DNA of 5,123 bases from Bacteroidales bacterium (GTDB taxonomy: Bacteria; Bacteroidota; Bacteroidia; Bacteroidales; P3), in the NCBI GenBank assembly GCA_031271725.1, contig JAISVE010000141.1, positions 1-5,123 of the forward strand, in the 5' to 3' direction. Positions 1-5,123 of the stretch are shown piece after piece. A model generated the notes under the pieces. It searched no databases and was not told the DNA's origin. It saw only the letters and a list, made by a program, of their open reading frames with translations. The position numbers were made by a program, and so were the translations under genes. Every line of letters starts with the position of its first letter. Position 1 is the first letter of the stretch.

Positions 1-1208
1 GGATTAGGATTCCAACCGGGGTAACCGTCATTGTGTTTTACCTCTGCACCTATAAGTTCAAAAGTAGCAGCAACCCTGTGTGCAGCAAAATATTTTGCAG
101 TTTCTATTGAAGAACGCTGGCTTGTAACAATTTTTATATGTCCGTTTTCTGTTTTTACAGATGCGAGATTGGTTGATGTTTCAACAAAATTTTCCATAGT
201 GTCGCTCATGCGCAAAACGCCGTGAGGGCAGGCGAGAAGTGCATTTATAAGCTGCTTGCCGTCATCCATGATTAAAACATTATCTATTTCTGCGGGTGAA
301 AGGGTAAAGTTAACATTAGCTTCGGTATGCTTGTATTCGTTTTTAAGAACTTTGCCGAAGTTTATAATCGATTTTTCGAGTTCTGCAACCTTTGTATTCG
401 GAATAGCAATAACAGCACTTGCTTCACGCGGAATGGCATTGTGTAAATTGCCGCCGTTAAAACTTGCAATACGCAGTGATAACATATCTTCAAAACTGTA
501 TAGATAGCGGGCGAGCAACTGATTTGAATTCCCAAGTCCTTTGTTTATATCATCACCCGAATGTCCGCCTTTAAGTCCTTTAACCGAAACGGTGTAAAAT
601 TTGTGCCCCGCAGGTGCAACTTCTGTTTTGTATGCAAAATCAATGAAAGTGCCGATGCCTCCGGCGCAACCTATAAAAAACAGTCCGTCATCTTCTGAGT
701 CTAAGTTCAGCAAGGTCTTTCCTTGCAGCCAGCCACTCTTTAAGCCGAAGGCACCTGTAAGCCCTGTTTCTTCATCAACCGTAAAAAGACATTCGAGGGC
801 AGGATGCTGCAAATCATTGCTGTCAAGCACTGCAAGGCAGGCAGCAACACCTATGCCGTTGTCTGCGCCGAGCGTGGTATCTTTTGCTTTTATCCAGCCG
901 TTTTCCTCTTGCGCTTCAATGGGGTCTGTATCGAAGTCATGTTTTGATGTGCCTGTTTTTTCGGCAACCATATCTATATGCGCTTGCAAAACAACGCCTG
1001 AGTGGCTCTCGTAGCCCTTTGTAGCGGGTTTGCGGATAAGTATGTTGCCTGTTTCATCCGTTAGTGTTTCGAGTTTGTGCGTTGCGCCGAATGCGAGCAG
1101 ATATTCGCGTATTTTTTCTTCTTTTTTTGACGGGCGAGGAATGTTTAGGACTTCGCCAAAGTAGTGCCAAATTTTTTGTGGCTGTAATGTTTTCAAAAAG
1201 TCATTCAT
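1..1208 (-). CDS. pepD: Aminoacyl-histidine dipeptidase PepD (M20 family), 3' end beyond window
   Basis: Cytosolic zinc dipeptidase of the PepD (Xaa-His dipeptidase, carnosinase-like) type, which hydrolyses short peptides such as beta-Ala-His and Cys-Gly. Reading down from the ATG at 1208 the frame is open to the left edge: 402 codons of a family usually about 485 long, so roughly the last 80 residues are missing. Visible motifs: LQAHIDMV (about 74-81, His77 and Asp79), GADNGIG (114-120, bridging Asp116), TVDEETG (143-149, catalytic Glu146 and metal-binding Glu147), LDSEDDG (169-175, Asp170) and GGHSGDD (214-220). HNAIPREA marks the lid domain and YPGWNPN lies at the window edge. The final metal-binding His would be in the missing part. 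The start gives MNDFLKTLQPQKIW, typical of the family N-terminus; no Shine-Dalgarno is seen. It lies 79 bp downstream of the phospholipase D-like gene on the same strand and may have its own promoter. The assignment follows directly from the motifs. Confidence 0.95.
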   Translation of the reverse strand, partial: MNDFLKTLQPQKIWHYFGEVLNIPRPSKKEEKIREYLLAFGATHKLETLTDETGNILIRKPATKGYESHSGVVLQAHIDMVAEKTGTSKHDFDTDPIEAQEENGWIKAKDTTLGADNGIGVAACLAVLDSNDLQHPALECLFTVDEETGLTGAFGLKSGWLQGKTLLNLDSEDDGLFFIGCAGGIGTFIDFAYKTEVAPAGHKFYTVSVKGLKGGHSGDDINKGLGNSNQLLARYLYSFEDMLSLRIASFNGGNLHNAIPREASAVIAIPNTKVAELEKSIINFGKVLKNEYKHTEANVNFTLSPAEIDNVLIMDDGKQLINALLACPHGVLRMSDTMENFVETSTNLASVKTENGHIKIVTSQRSSIETAKYFAAHRVAATFELIGAEVKHNDGYPGWNPN

Positions 1209-1255
1209 ATTAAATCAATTTGGTTATATAATCAAGGTTACATTAAACAATAGTA

Positions 1256-1263
1256 TAAAGTTA
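1256..1263 (-). promoter_or_regulatory. Possible -7 box upstream of pepD
   Basis: On the minus strand this reads TAACTTTA, one mismatch from the Bacteroidota -7 consensus TAnnTTTG. It sits about 48 bases before the pepD ATG. The same TGTAACTTT string occurs before the divergent phospholipase D-like gene. No convincing TTTG box is present at the usual distance upstream, so this is a weak call. Two plus-strand GTTACA copies (1237-1242 and 1260-1265), 23 bp apart, lie in the same spacer and could instead be protein-binding half-sites. Confidence 0.25.
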
Positions 1264-1287
1264 CAATTAAGCAGAATGAAAAGCAAA

Positions 1288-2370
1288 TTAAAACAATCGT
1301 CTGAACGGAGTGATAAGCCATTCGGTAATTTTATAAAGCAGCGGAATGTTTTTCCATTTATCGTAATCAAAATCTACACTCTGTTTATCGGTTTCATCAA
1401 TATGTTCTTTAAGCAGCGACAGAGTTTTTTCATCAGTACCGTAAAGCATAATATCGTATTGATAGCGGAAACTGCGATAGTCAAAGTTTGATGAGCCTAC
1501 CAAGAATTTTGTTCCGTCAACCATTACACATTTTGCATGCAGATTGTCGGGCTTGTAAAATCGCCATTCTATGCCATATTTCCACATCTGTCCGAGATAC
1601 TTGTTGCGAAGTAAATCAATAATCGGAATATCCGAATGCAGCGGAAGAAAAATTCGTACTTTTATACCTCTTAAAGCCGTTTGTACAAGTGCTTTTCTCA
1701 TTTTATATCCGGGCAAAAAATAAGGTGTTTCTATCACGACTTCTTCTTTAGCCGTACCAATCATTTGCATTATTTTCTTGCGTACCGTTTGATAAGAGGT
1801 AGATGGAGTATCCTGATAAAGGACGTAGTCTTGATAATGTACAGGTGCAATTTTCTCAAAGGGTAAAATTTCGTCAAATGAATATTGTCTGTATTTAAGA
1901 AAACTTTCGTTAAAACTTTCCTCAAAAATACTGCAAAGCGAACCGTCTATGCGTAGATTTAACTCACGCCATGAGATAGAATAGGCGGTAAGATTAGATG
2001 AGCCTATATATGAAATGTGTCCGTCTATCAACAAAAGTTTTCTATGATTGCGTGTGTGATTACGGGCAAATGTGTTTGAAAAAAATAATTTCAGTTTCTT
2101 AAAAATACGCACCTCAACACCTGCCTCTATAAGTTTGGAATAAAACAGCTCGTTTCGACCAACTCCATAAGCATCAACAAGTATCTTTGTTTGCACGCCT
2201 TGTTGCGCTTTCTCAAGCAATGCTTCTCTGAAACGTTTACCTATAGAGTCGTTGCCTATTTTGAAAGTTTCAAGACAGATGCTTTGTTTTGCGTTTTTGA
2301 TGTCATCTATCATTGCCGAGAACAGCAATAGATTGTCGTCAAAAAGAGTTGTCTGCTGATGATTAGACAT
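1288..2370 (-). CDS. Phospholipase D-like / cardiolipin synthase family protein, two HKD motifs
   Basis: A 360-residue member of the phospholipase D superfamily, most like bacterial cardiolipin synthases, which condense phosphatidylglycerol with another phospholipid to make cardiolipin. Two HxKxxxxD active-site motifs are intact: HRKLLLID (His109, Lys111, Asp116) followed by IGSSN at 122-126, and HAKCVMVD (His278, Lys280, Asp285) followed by VGSSN at 291-295. This is the usual duplicated catalytic fold. There is no N-terminal pair of membrane helices as in E. coli ClsA, so the architecture is nearer to the shorter, soluble or peripheral ClsB-like forms. The C-terminus (WLITPFRRLF) is basic and aromatic and could bind membrane. 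The start at 2370 (MSNHQQTTLF) is favoured because only 73 bp separate it from the divergent yicC start. pepD lies 79 bp downstream on the same strand. The family is certain; cardiolipin synthesis, rather than another phosphatidyl transfer or phosphodiesterase activity, is inferred. Confidence 0.88.
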   Translation of the reverse strand: MSNHQQTTLFDDNLLLFSAMIDDIKNAKQSICLETFKIGNDSIGKRFREALLEKAQQGVQTKILVDAYGVGRNELFYSKLIEAGVEVRIFKKLKLFFSNTFARNHTRNHRKLLLIDGHISYIGSSNLTAYSISWRELNLRIDGSLCSIFEESFNESFLKYRQYSFDEILPFEKIAPVHYQDYVLYQDTPSTSYQTVRKKIMQMIGTAKEEVVIETPYFLPGYKMRKALVQTALRGIKVRIFLPLHSDIPIIDLLRNKYLGQMWKYGIEWRFYKPDNLHAKCVMVDGTKFLVGSSNFDYRSFRYQYDIMLYGTDEKTLSLLKEHIDETDKQSVDFDYDKWKNIPLLYKITEWLITPFRRLF

Positions 2371-2389
2371 AGTGCCGGCGTATTCTTTA

Positions 2390-2397
2390 CAAAGTTA
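2390..2397 (-). promoter_or_regulatory. Candidate -7 box of the phospholipase D-like gene
   Basis: The minus strand reads TAACTTTG, an exact match to the Bacteroidota housekeeping -7 consensus TAnnTTTG. It is 19 bases before the ATG at 2370 and would give a 5' leader of about a dozen bases. A clear -33 TTTG is not seen at the usual spacing, so the evidence is the -7 box and its position only. Confidence 0.45.
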
Positions 2398-2424
2398 CAT
2401 ATTTTGTAGTAAATATTGTAACTT
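2392..2424. repeat. Inverted repeat in the divergent promoter region
   Basis: AAGTTACA (2392-2399) is the exact reverse complement of TGTAACTT (2417-2424). The match continues inward as TATTT (2400-2404) against AAATA (2411-2415) with one unpaired base at 2416, leaving a six-base centre. The result is a 13-bp nearly perfect palindrome in the 73-bp gap between two divergent genes. Its arms contain the promoter-like boxes of both genes. It could be an operator for a dimeric regulator, or simply the symmetry of two facing promoters. Confidence 0.6.
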
Positions 2425-2426
2425 CG
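2419..2426 (+). promoter_or_regulatory. Candidate -7 box of the yicC-acyltransferase unit
   Basis: The plus strand reads TAACTTCG, one mismatch from TAnnTTTG, 17 bases before the first yicC ATG. It mirrors the minus-strand box at 2390-2397. ATAATTTG just downstream (2435-2442) ends in TTTG but would place transcription start on or past the start codon. No good -33 TTTG is found at the standard spacing. Confidence 0.3.
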
Positions 2427-2433
2427 CAAGTTA
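2419..2433. repeat. Small palindrome overlapping the larger inverted repeat
   Basis: TAACTT (2419-2424) and AAGTTA (2428-2433) are perfect 6-bp arms around CGC. The left arm is shared with the 2392-2424 repeat, so in single-stranded nucleic acid the two hairpins would be mutually exclusive. Confidence 0.55.
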
Positions 2434-2443
2434 GATAATTTGG

Positions 2444-3331
2444 ATGAATATGAAATCAATGACAGGATACGGACGTGTGCACGGTGTTTTCGGCACAAGA
2501 AAAATTACTTGTGAAATCCGTAGCATTAACAGCAAACAATTAGACCTCTACGGTCGCATTCCCGAGGAATATAAAATCTTTGAAAACGACTTTCGTTCGC
2601 GTATCAGCGAAGTACTGTTGCGTGGAAAAATCGAATATATTATCAGTGTTGAAAAAGTAGATAAAAACAGTTCCGTTATAGACGAAGAAGCGGTTAAAGG
2701 TTATATTGAAGGATTAAGGTATCTAAGCAAAAAAAACTCTCTCCCTCTTAATTCGGAAAGCATTCTGCCGCTTGCAGTGCAACTCTCGGCAGCACCGCAA
2801 ATTCGCACATCGGTAAAAGAAATTTCATCAGGCGAAAAAAAATTGATGTTTTCGATTTTTGAAAAAACATTAAAAGAAATTGAGCAGACACGCTCTGTAG
2901 AAGGGCTTGCTCTGAAAAATGATTTACTGTTACATGTAAAAGCGATAGAAAATATTTTATCTAAAAAAATTATTCCCTTTGACAAGAAACGTATTCCCTA
3001 TATGCGCAAACGGCTTACAAAAAAGTTGCAGGAAGTGCTGGATGCTTCGCAAATAGACGGTGTGCGCTTTGAACAGGAGATGTTTTTTTATCTCGAAAGG
3101 TTTGATATTACTGAAGAAATTACTCGATTAAAACAGCATTGCAAATTTTTTAATACCACTTGCAAAGACAACGATGCTGCGGGAAAAAAACTTGGTTTTA
3201 TTGCTCAGGAAATGGGACGTGAGATAAATACTATCGGCTCAAAATCGAATGATGTTGCAATGCAGCAATCGGTGGTTGAGATGAAAGATGAACTTGAAAA
3301 AATAAAAGAACAGTTGTCGAATATCCTTTAA
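2444..3331 (+). CDS. yicC: YicC/YloC family endoribonuclease
   Basis: A 295-residue member of the YicC/YloC family, cytosolic endoribonucleases; in E. coli YicC is linked to small-RNA turnover, and YloC of Bacillus is a related nuclease. The N-terminal YicC domain opens with SMTGYGR (5-11) and ITCEIRSINSKQLDLYGRIP (about 21-40), the family signature. The C-terminal DUF1732-type domain shows RFEQEMFFYLERFDITEEI (208-226), RLKQHCKFF (228-236) and KKLGFIAQEMGREINTIGSK (248-267), ending in a charged helix. Length matches the family (about 290). Two starts are possible: ATG at 2444 (MNMKSMTGYG) or ATG at 2450 (MKSMTGYG). The second has the more usual spacing before SMTGYG, and no Shine-Dalgarno decides between them. 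It is the first gene of a unit with the acyltransferase one base downstream, and is divergent from the phospholipase D-like gene. The role in this organism is inferred from homology only. Confidence 0.94.
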   Translation: MNMKSMTGYGRVHGVFGTRKITCEIRSINSKQLDLYGRIPEEYKIFENDFRSRISEVLLRGKIEYIISVEKVDKNSSVIDEEAVKGYIEGLRYLSKKNSLPLNSESILPLAVQLSAAPQIRTSVKEISSGEKKLMFSIFEKTLKEIEQTRSVEGLALKNDLLLHVKAIENILSKKIIPFDKKRIPYMRKRLTKKLQEVLDASQIDGVRFEQEMFFYLERFDITEEITRLKQHCKFFNTTCKDNDAAGKKLGFIAQEMGREINTIGSKSNDVAMQQSVVEMKDELEKIKEQLSNIL

Positions 3332-3332
3332 T

Positions 3333-4169
3333 ATGTATTACATCGTTTACGCTTTATTATATGTTATAAGTTTGTTGCCGTTGCGCTTGCTCTACACGCT
3401 TTTTGCGCCTGTGCGCCTGTTTATGCGGAATTACAGACGTGATGTTATTGTTCAAAATCTTTCACGTTCTTTTCCGAGTGAAAAATATAATCGTATAAAA
3501 GAGCAACGAAAAGAATACAGTAAAAATTTTGCAGATTTTTTTCCTGAACTCTTAAAGGTTTTCTCTGCTTCTGCCGGCAGTCTTGGCAAGCGTATTGAAA
3601 TAGAAAATGCGGATTTGGTTAGGCGGTATCAAGAGCAAGGGCGGCAGATTATCGTTTGCATGGGGCATTGCGGAAATTATGAAATGCTGAATATTGTTGC
3701 TGCGCGCAAGGAGAAAATGAAGAATGTTTATGTTATCTACAAACCCTTGCATAGTAAACTTGCAGATCGTATTCTAAAACATGTCAGGGAGCGTTTTGAT
3801 ACGCGTTACATACCAACGTGGGAAGCACGTGAGTGTTTGAAAGAGCTGCCCGGTATTTATGTTTTCGGCAGTGACCAGCATGCAAGTGCAAAAAAAACAA
3901 ACGATATTTACCGATTTGAATTCTTAAATCAGAGGGCTGCATTTTTTCCGGGCATAGAAATTCTTGCACGTGAAGTGAATGCTGTTGTTATTTACAAGAA
4001 AATCTTGCGCACAGGACGCGGACATTATAAAATAAGTTTTAATGTCGTGAGCGATGATGTGGCGCAGCTGCAGGAAGGCGAAGTTCTACGCCGCTACGCT
4101 GCGCTTTTGGAGCAAAATATTTACGAACAACCGTCAGTGTGGCTATGGAGTCACAAACGCTGGAAATAA
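3333..4169 (+). CDS. Lysophospholipid / lipid A acyltransferase, LpxL (HtrB) family
   Basis: A 278-residue inner-membrane acyltransferase of the lipid A biosynthesis family (LpxL/LpxM/HtrB), which adds a secondary acyl chain to the lipid A precursor on the cytoplasmic face. A hydrophobic N-terminal segment (about 2-30, YIVYALLYVISLLPLRLLY) is the membrane anchor. QNLSRSFPSE (41-50) is the usual N-terminal signature. The catalytic HxxxxE motif is GHCGNYE (His112, Glu117). FGSDQHA (178-184) contains the conserved DQ, AAFFPG (202-207) follows, and the protein ends in the family signature WSHKRWK (272-278). It is somewhat shorter than E. coli LpxL (306 residues) but has every key block. The start at 3333 follows the yicC stop (3329-3331) by one base, so translational coupling is likely. 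Which acyl chain and position it uses cannot be told from the sequence; an ornithine- or amino-lipid acyltransferase role is a less likely alternative. Confidence 0.9.
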   Translation: MYYIVYALLYVISLLPLRLLYTLFAPVRLFMRNYRRDVIVQNLSRSFPSEKYNRIKEQRKEYSKNFADFFPELLKVFSASAGSLGKRIEIENADLVRRYQEQGRQIIVCMGHCGNYEMLNIVAARKEKMKNVYVIYKPLHSKLADRILKHVRERFDTRYIPTWEARECLKELPGIYVFGSDQHASAKKTNDIYRFEFLNQRAAFFPGIEILAREVNAVVIYKKILRTGRGHYKISFNVVSDDVAQLQEGEVLRRYAALLEQNIYEQPSVWLWSHKRWK

Positions 4170-4242
4170 TGGAAAGGGGTTTGGTATTAGCGAAATACAC
4201 TAAATAATCCTGTTGATTTTTGACTTCTATAGAATACAATAA

Positions 4243-4305
4243 ATGGCAACCACAGAACTGATAGACCTTTTGAATGAATTAACCGCTGCCCCTGCCGAAC
4301 AGTAG
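4243..4305 (+). other. 20-codon ORF, possible scrap of the Rpn N-terminus
   Basis: The ATG at 4243 follows an in-frame TAA and opens 20 codons (MATTELIDLLNELTAAPAEQ) ending in TAG at 4303. It is too short to call a gene. ELIDLLNEL loosely resembles the LLIxFLNxLL segment near the N-terminus of Rpn-family proteins, and PAEQ resembles a short block that follows it there. It may be a degraded piece of the adjacent pseudogene joined by an internal deletion. The resemblance is short and could be chance. Confidence 0.2.
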
Positions 4306-4878
4306 TGGAGATAAATGGAAGTTTAATTTAAGTGCCGTTTATATTATAGGCATTCTAAATTTTGAGCCCTCATTTATGGAGGAGTGTCAAGATCCCATTA
4401 GTTATAATAAGTTGATGAATACTAAAACTAACAAAATCTTATCCGATAAATTAAATTTTATTTTTCTATCTTTGCCTAAGTTTAGCAAGGGTGGCGATGA
4501 ATTGCAAACCGAGATAGACAAATGGCTTTACACCCTGTCCCATTCAAAATTTATGGGAGAACAGTTGCCAAAACCTTTAGCCGAAGACAAACTTTTTAAC
4601 GAATTGTTAAGCACCATAAAGTTAAACCGTTTAAACAAAACCGACATGGAAACTTATTTATCAAAAGAAGAAATGCTCAAGTATTATATTTCCAATATGA
4701 GTGAGGAACTTGAAGAGGTATGGAAAAGGGTTTGCGGAAGGGGTTACGGCAAGGTAGGGAAGAAGGGCGGCAACAAACCGCTCTAAGTGCGCTGAAAGAA
4801 GGATTGTCTTTGCAAACTGTATCAAAGATTACCAACCTGCCAATTTCTGAGATAGAAAAGTTGAAAAGAGAATTATAA
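4301..4878 (+). pseudogene. Rpn family recombination-promoting nuclease / PD-(D/E)XK transposase-like, truncated and frameshifted
   Basis: Remnant of an Rpn-family protein (PD-(D/E)XK nuclease, transposase_31-like), normally about 290-310 residues. Homology is recognisable from about 4307: GDKWKFNLSAVYIIGILNF (the usual block after the nuclease core), then DKLNFIFLSLPKFSKG, ELQTEIDKWLYTL and KEEMLKYYISNMSEELEE. The N-terminal catalytic half is missing: the frame is closed by TAA at 4280-4282. Near 4717 the reading frame slips by -1. The plus frame used so far runs on to a spurious stop at 4784-4786. The shifted frame gives the proper tail, GMEKGLRKGLRQGREEGRQQ followed by a small helix-turn-helix-like end (LSLQTVSKITNLPISEIEKL), stopping at 4876-4878. 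An ATG at 4376 opens 136 codons but lies inside a conserved block and is not the ancestral start. The copy cannot make an active nuclease. The family is a mobile or accessory element in many Bacteroidota. Confidence 0.82.
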
Positions 4879-4895
4879 AGCAATGACAATTCACT

Positions 4896-5123
4896 TCAGG
4901 ACGATTTGTCGGCATTTATAAGCATATCTATCTTTTTGTGCAAATTTGAAATCTCCTGTCGTAAGTCGCTGCCCTCGCTTTTTACAGTGCGTTTGATCTT
5001 GGCTACTCCAAGCAGGTTGAGTTCAACAGAAGTTTCTGCTGAGGTAGGGCTGCCCGCAAACAGAAGTTCGTCAAGCAAACTGCCGGTGTTTTCTATTACT
5101 TCCGGCTCAATGCTTTCAATAGT
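4896..5123 (-). CDS. C-terminal 75 residues of an unrecognised protein
   Basis: On the minus strand a frame is open from the right edge to a TGA at 4896-4898, giving 75 codons of an incomplete gene whose start lies outside the window. I do not recognise the family. The visible part begins TIESIEPEVIENTGSLLDEL and is acidic. It then has a Ser/Thr-rich stretch (AGSPTSAETSVEL) and a basic patch (VAKIKRTVKSEG), and ends in a heptad-like helix (LRQEISNLHKKIDMLI) that could form a short coiled coil. The amino-acid make-up is normal for protein, and opposite-strand frames are less convincing. It converges on the Rpn pseudogene with a 17-bp gap and no evident terminator hairpin between them. Confidence 0.55.
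   Translation of the reverse strand, partial: TIESIEPEVIENTGSLLDELLFAGSPTSAETSVELNLLGVAKIKRTVKSEGSDLRQEISNLHKKIDMLINADKSS

Noticed and set aside
31..1014. Three plus-strand ORFs (31-225, 256-507, 601-1014)
   Set aside because: They lie antisense to pepD, whose minus-strand frame shows every family motif; their own translations have no recognisable content.
1276..1866. Plus-strand ORFs at 1276-1491 and 1681-1866
   Set aside because: Antisense to the phospholipase D-like gene with both HKD motifs intact; shadow frames.
2310..2985. Minus-strand ORFs at 2310-2498 and 2701-2985
   Set aside because: The first overlaps the 5' ends of two convincing genes and the divergent promoter; the second is antisense to yicC.
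4184..4198. Hairpin GTATT-AGCGA-AATAC after the acyltransferase as a terminator
   Set aside because: The stem is only 5 bp, mostly A/T, with no following T-run.
3552..4239. Minus-strand ORFs at 3552-3752, 3784-3969 and 4039-4239
   Set aside because: Antisense to the acyltransferase or its 3' flank; low-complexity translations without family features.
4213..4240. Sigma-70-like promoter TTGATT-16-TACAAT
   Set aside because: It fits an E. coli style consensus by eye, but Bacteroidota use a different one, and only a 20-codon ORF and a pseudogene follow.
4715..4730. Programmed -1 frameshift in the Rpn gene
   Set aside because: The local sequence (TGG AAA AGG G) has no proper X XXY YYZ heptamer, Rpn genes are not known to use frameshifting, and the gene is already truncated; a plain deletion of one base explains it.
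4677..4889. Minus-strand ORF at 4677-4889
   Set aside because: Antisense to the Rpn tail, which is recognisable in the plus strand.

Overview
The window looks like chromosomal DNA of a Bacteroidota species, probably of Bacteroidales type. This is an inference. It rests on the AT-rich composition, the lack of Shine-Dalgarno sequences before the starts, upstream boxes close to the Bacteroidota -7 consensus TAnnTTTG, the style of the YicC and lipid A acyltransferase proteins, and a remnant of an Rpn/PD-(D/E)XK transposase-like gene, a family abundant in this phylum. No RNA gene, CRISPR array or complete insertion sequence is visible.

Layout. The left part reads on the minus strand. It holds the first 402 codons of a PepD-type aminoacyl-histidine dipeptidase (1-1208, cut by the left edge). 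Upstream of it, on the same strand, is a complete two-HKD phospholipase D / cardiolipin-synthase-like gene (1288-2370). A compact 73-bp divergent intergenic region (2371-2443) holds overlapping inverted repeats and mirrored promoter-like boxes. To its right, on the plus strand, lie yicC (2444-3331) and a lysophospholipid / lipid A acyltransferase of the LpxL/HtrB family (3333-4169). They are separated by one base and almost certainly form one transcription unit.

The right part is decayed accessory DNA. After a short spacer there is a pseudogene of an Rpn-family nuclease (about 4301-4878). It has lost its N-terminal nuclease half and carries a frameshift near 4717. A 20-codon ORF just before it (4243-4305) may be a further scrap of the same gene. 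The window ends with the C-terminal 75 codons of an unrecognised minus-strand protein (4896-5123), convergent with the pseudogene.

How the genes fit together. Two intact genes flanking the divergent region concern membrane lipids: phosphatidyl transfer or cardiolipin synthesis, and acylation of lipid A. YicC is an RNA endonuclease family. PepD is peptide catabolism. Nothing here amounts to a clearly new multi-gene system. The points most worth following are the yicC-acyltransferase coupling, the nested palindromes in the divergent promoter, and the remnant transposase-like gene.
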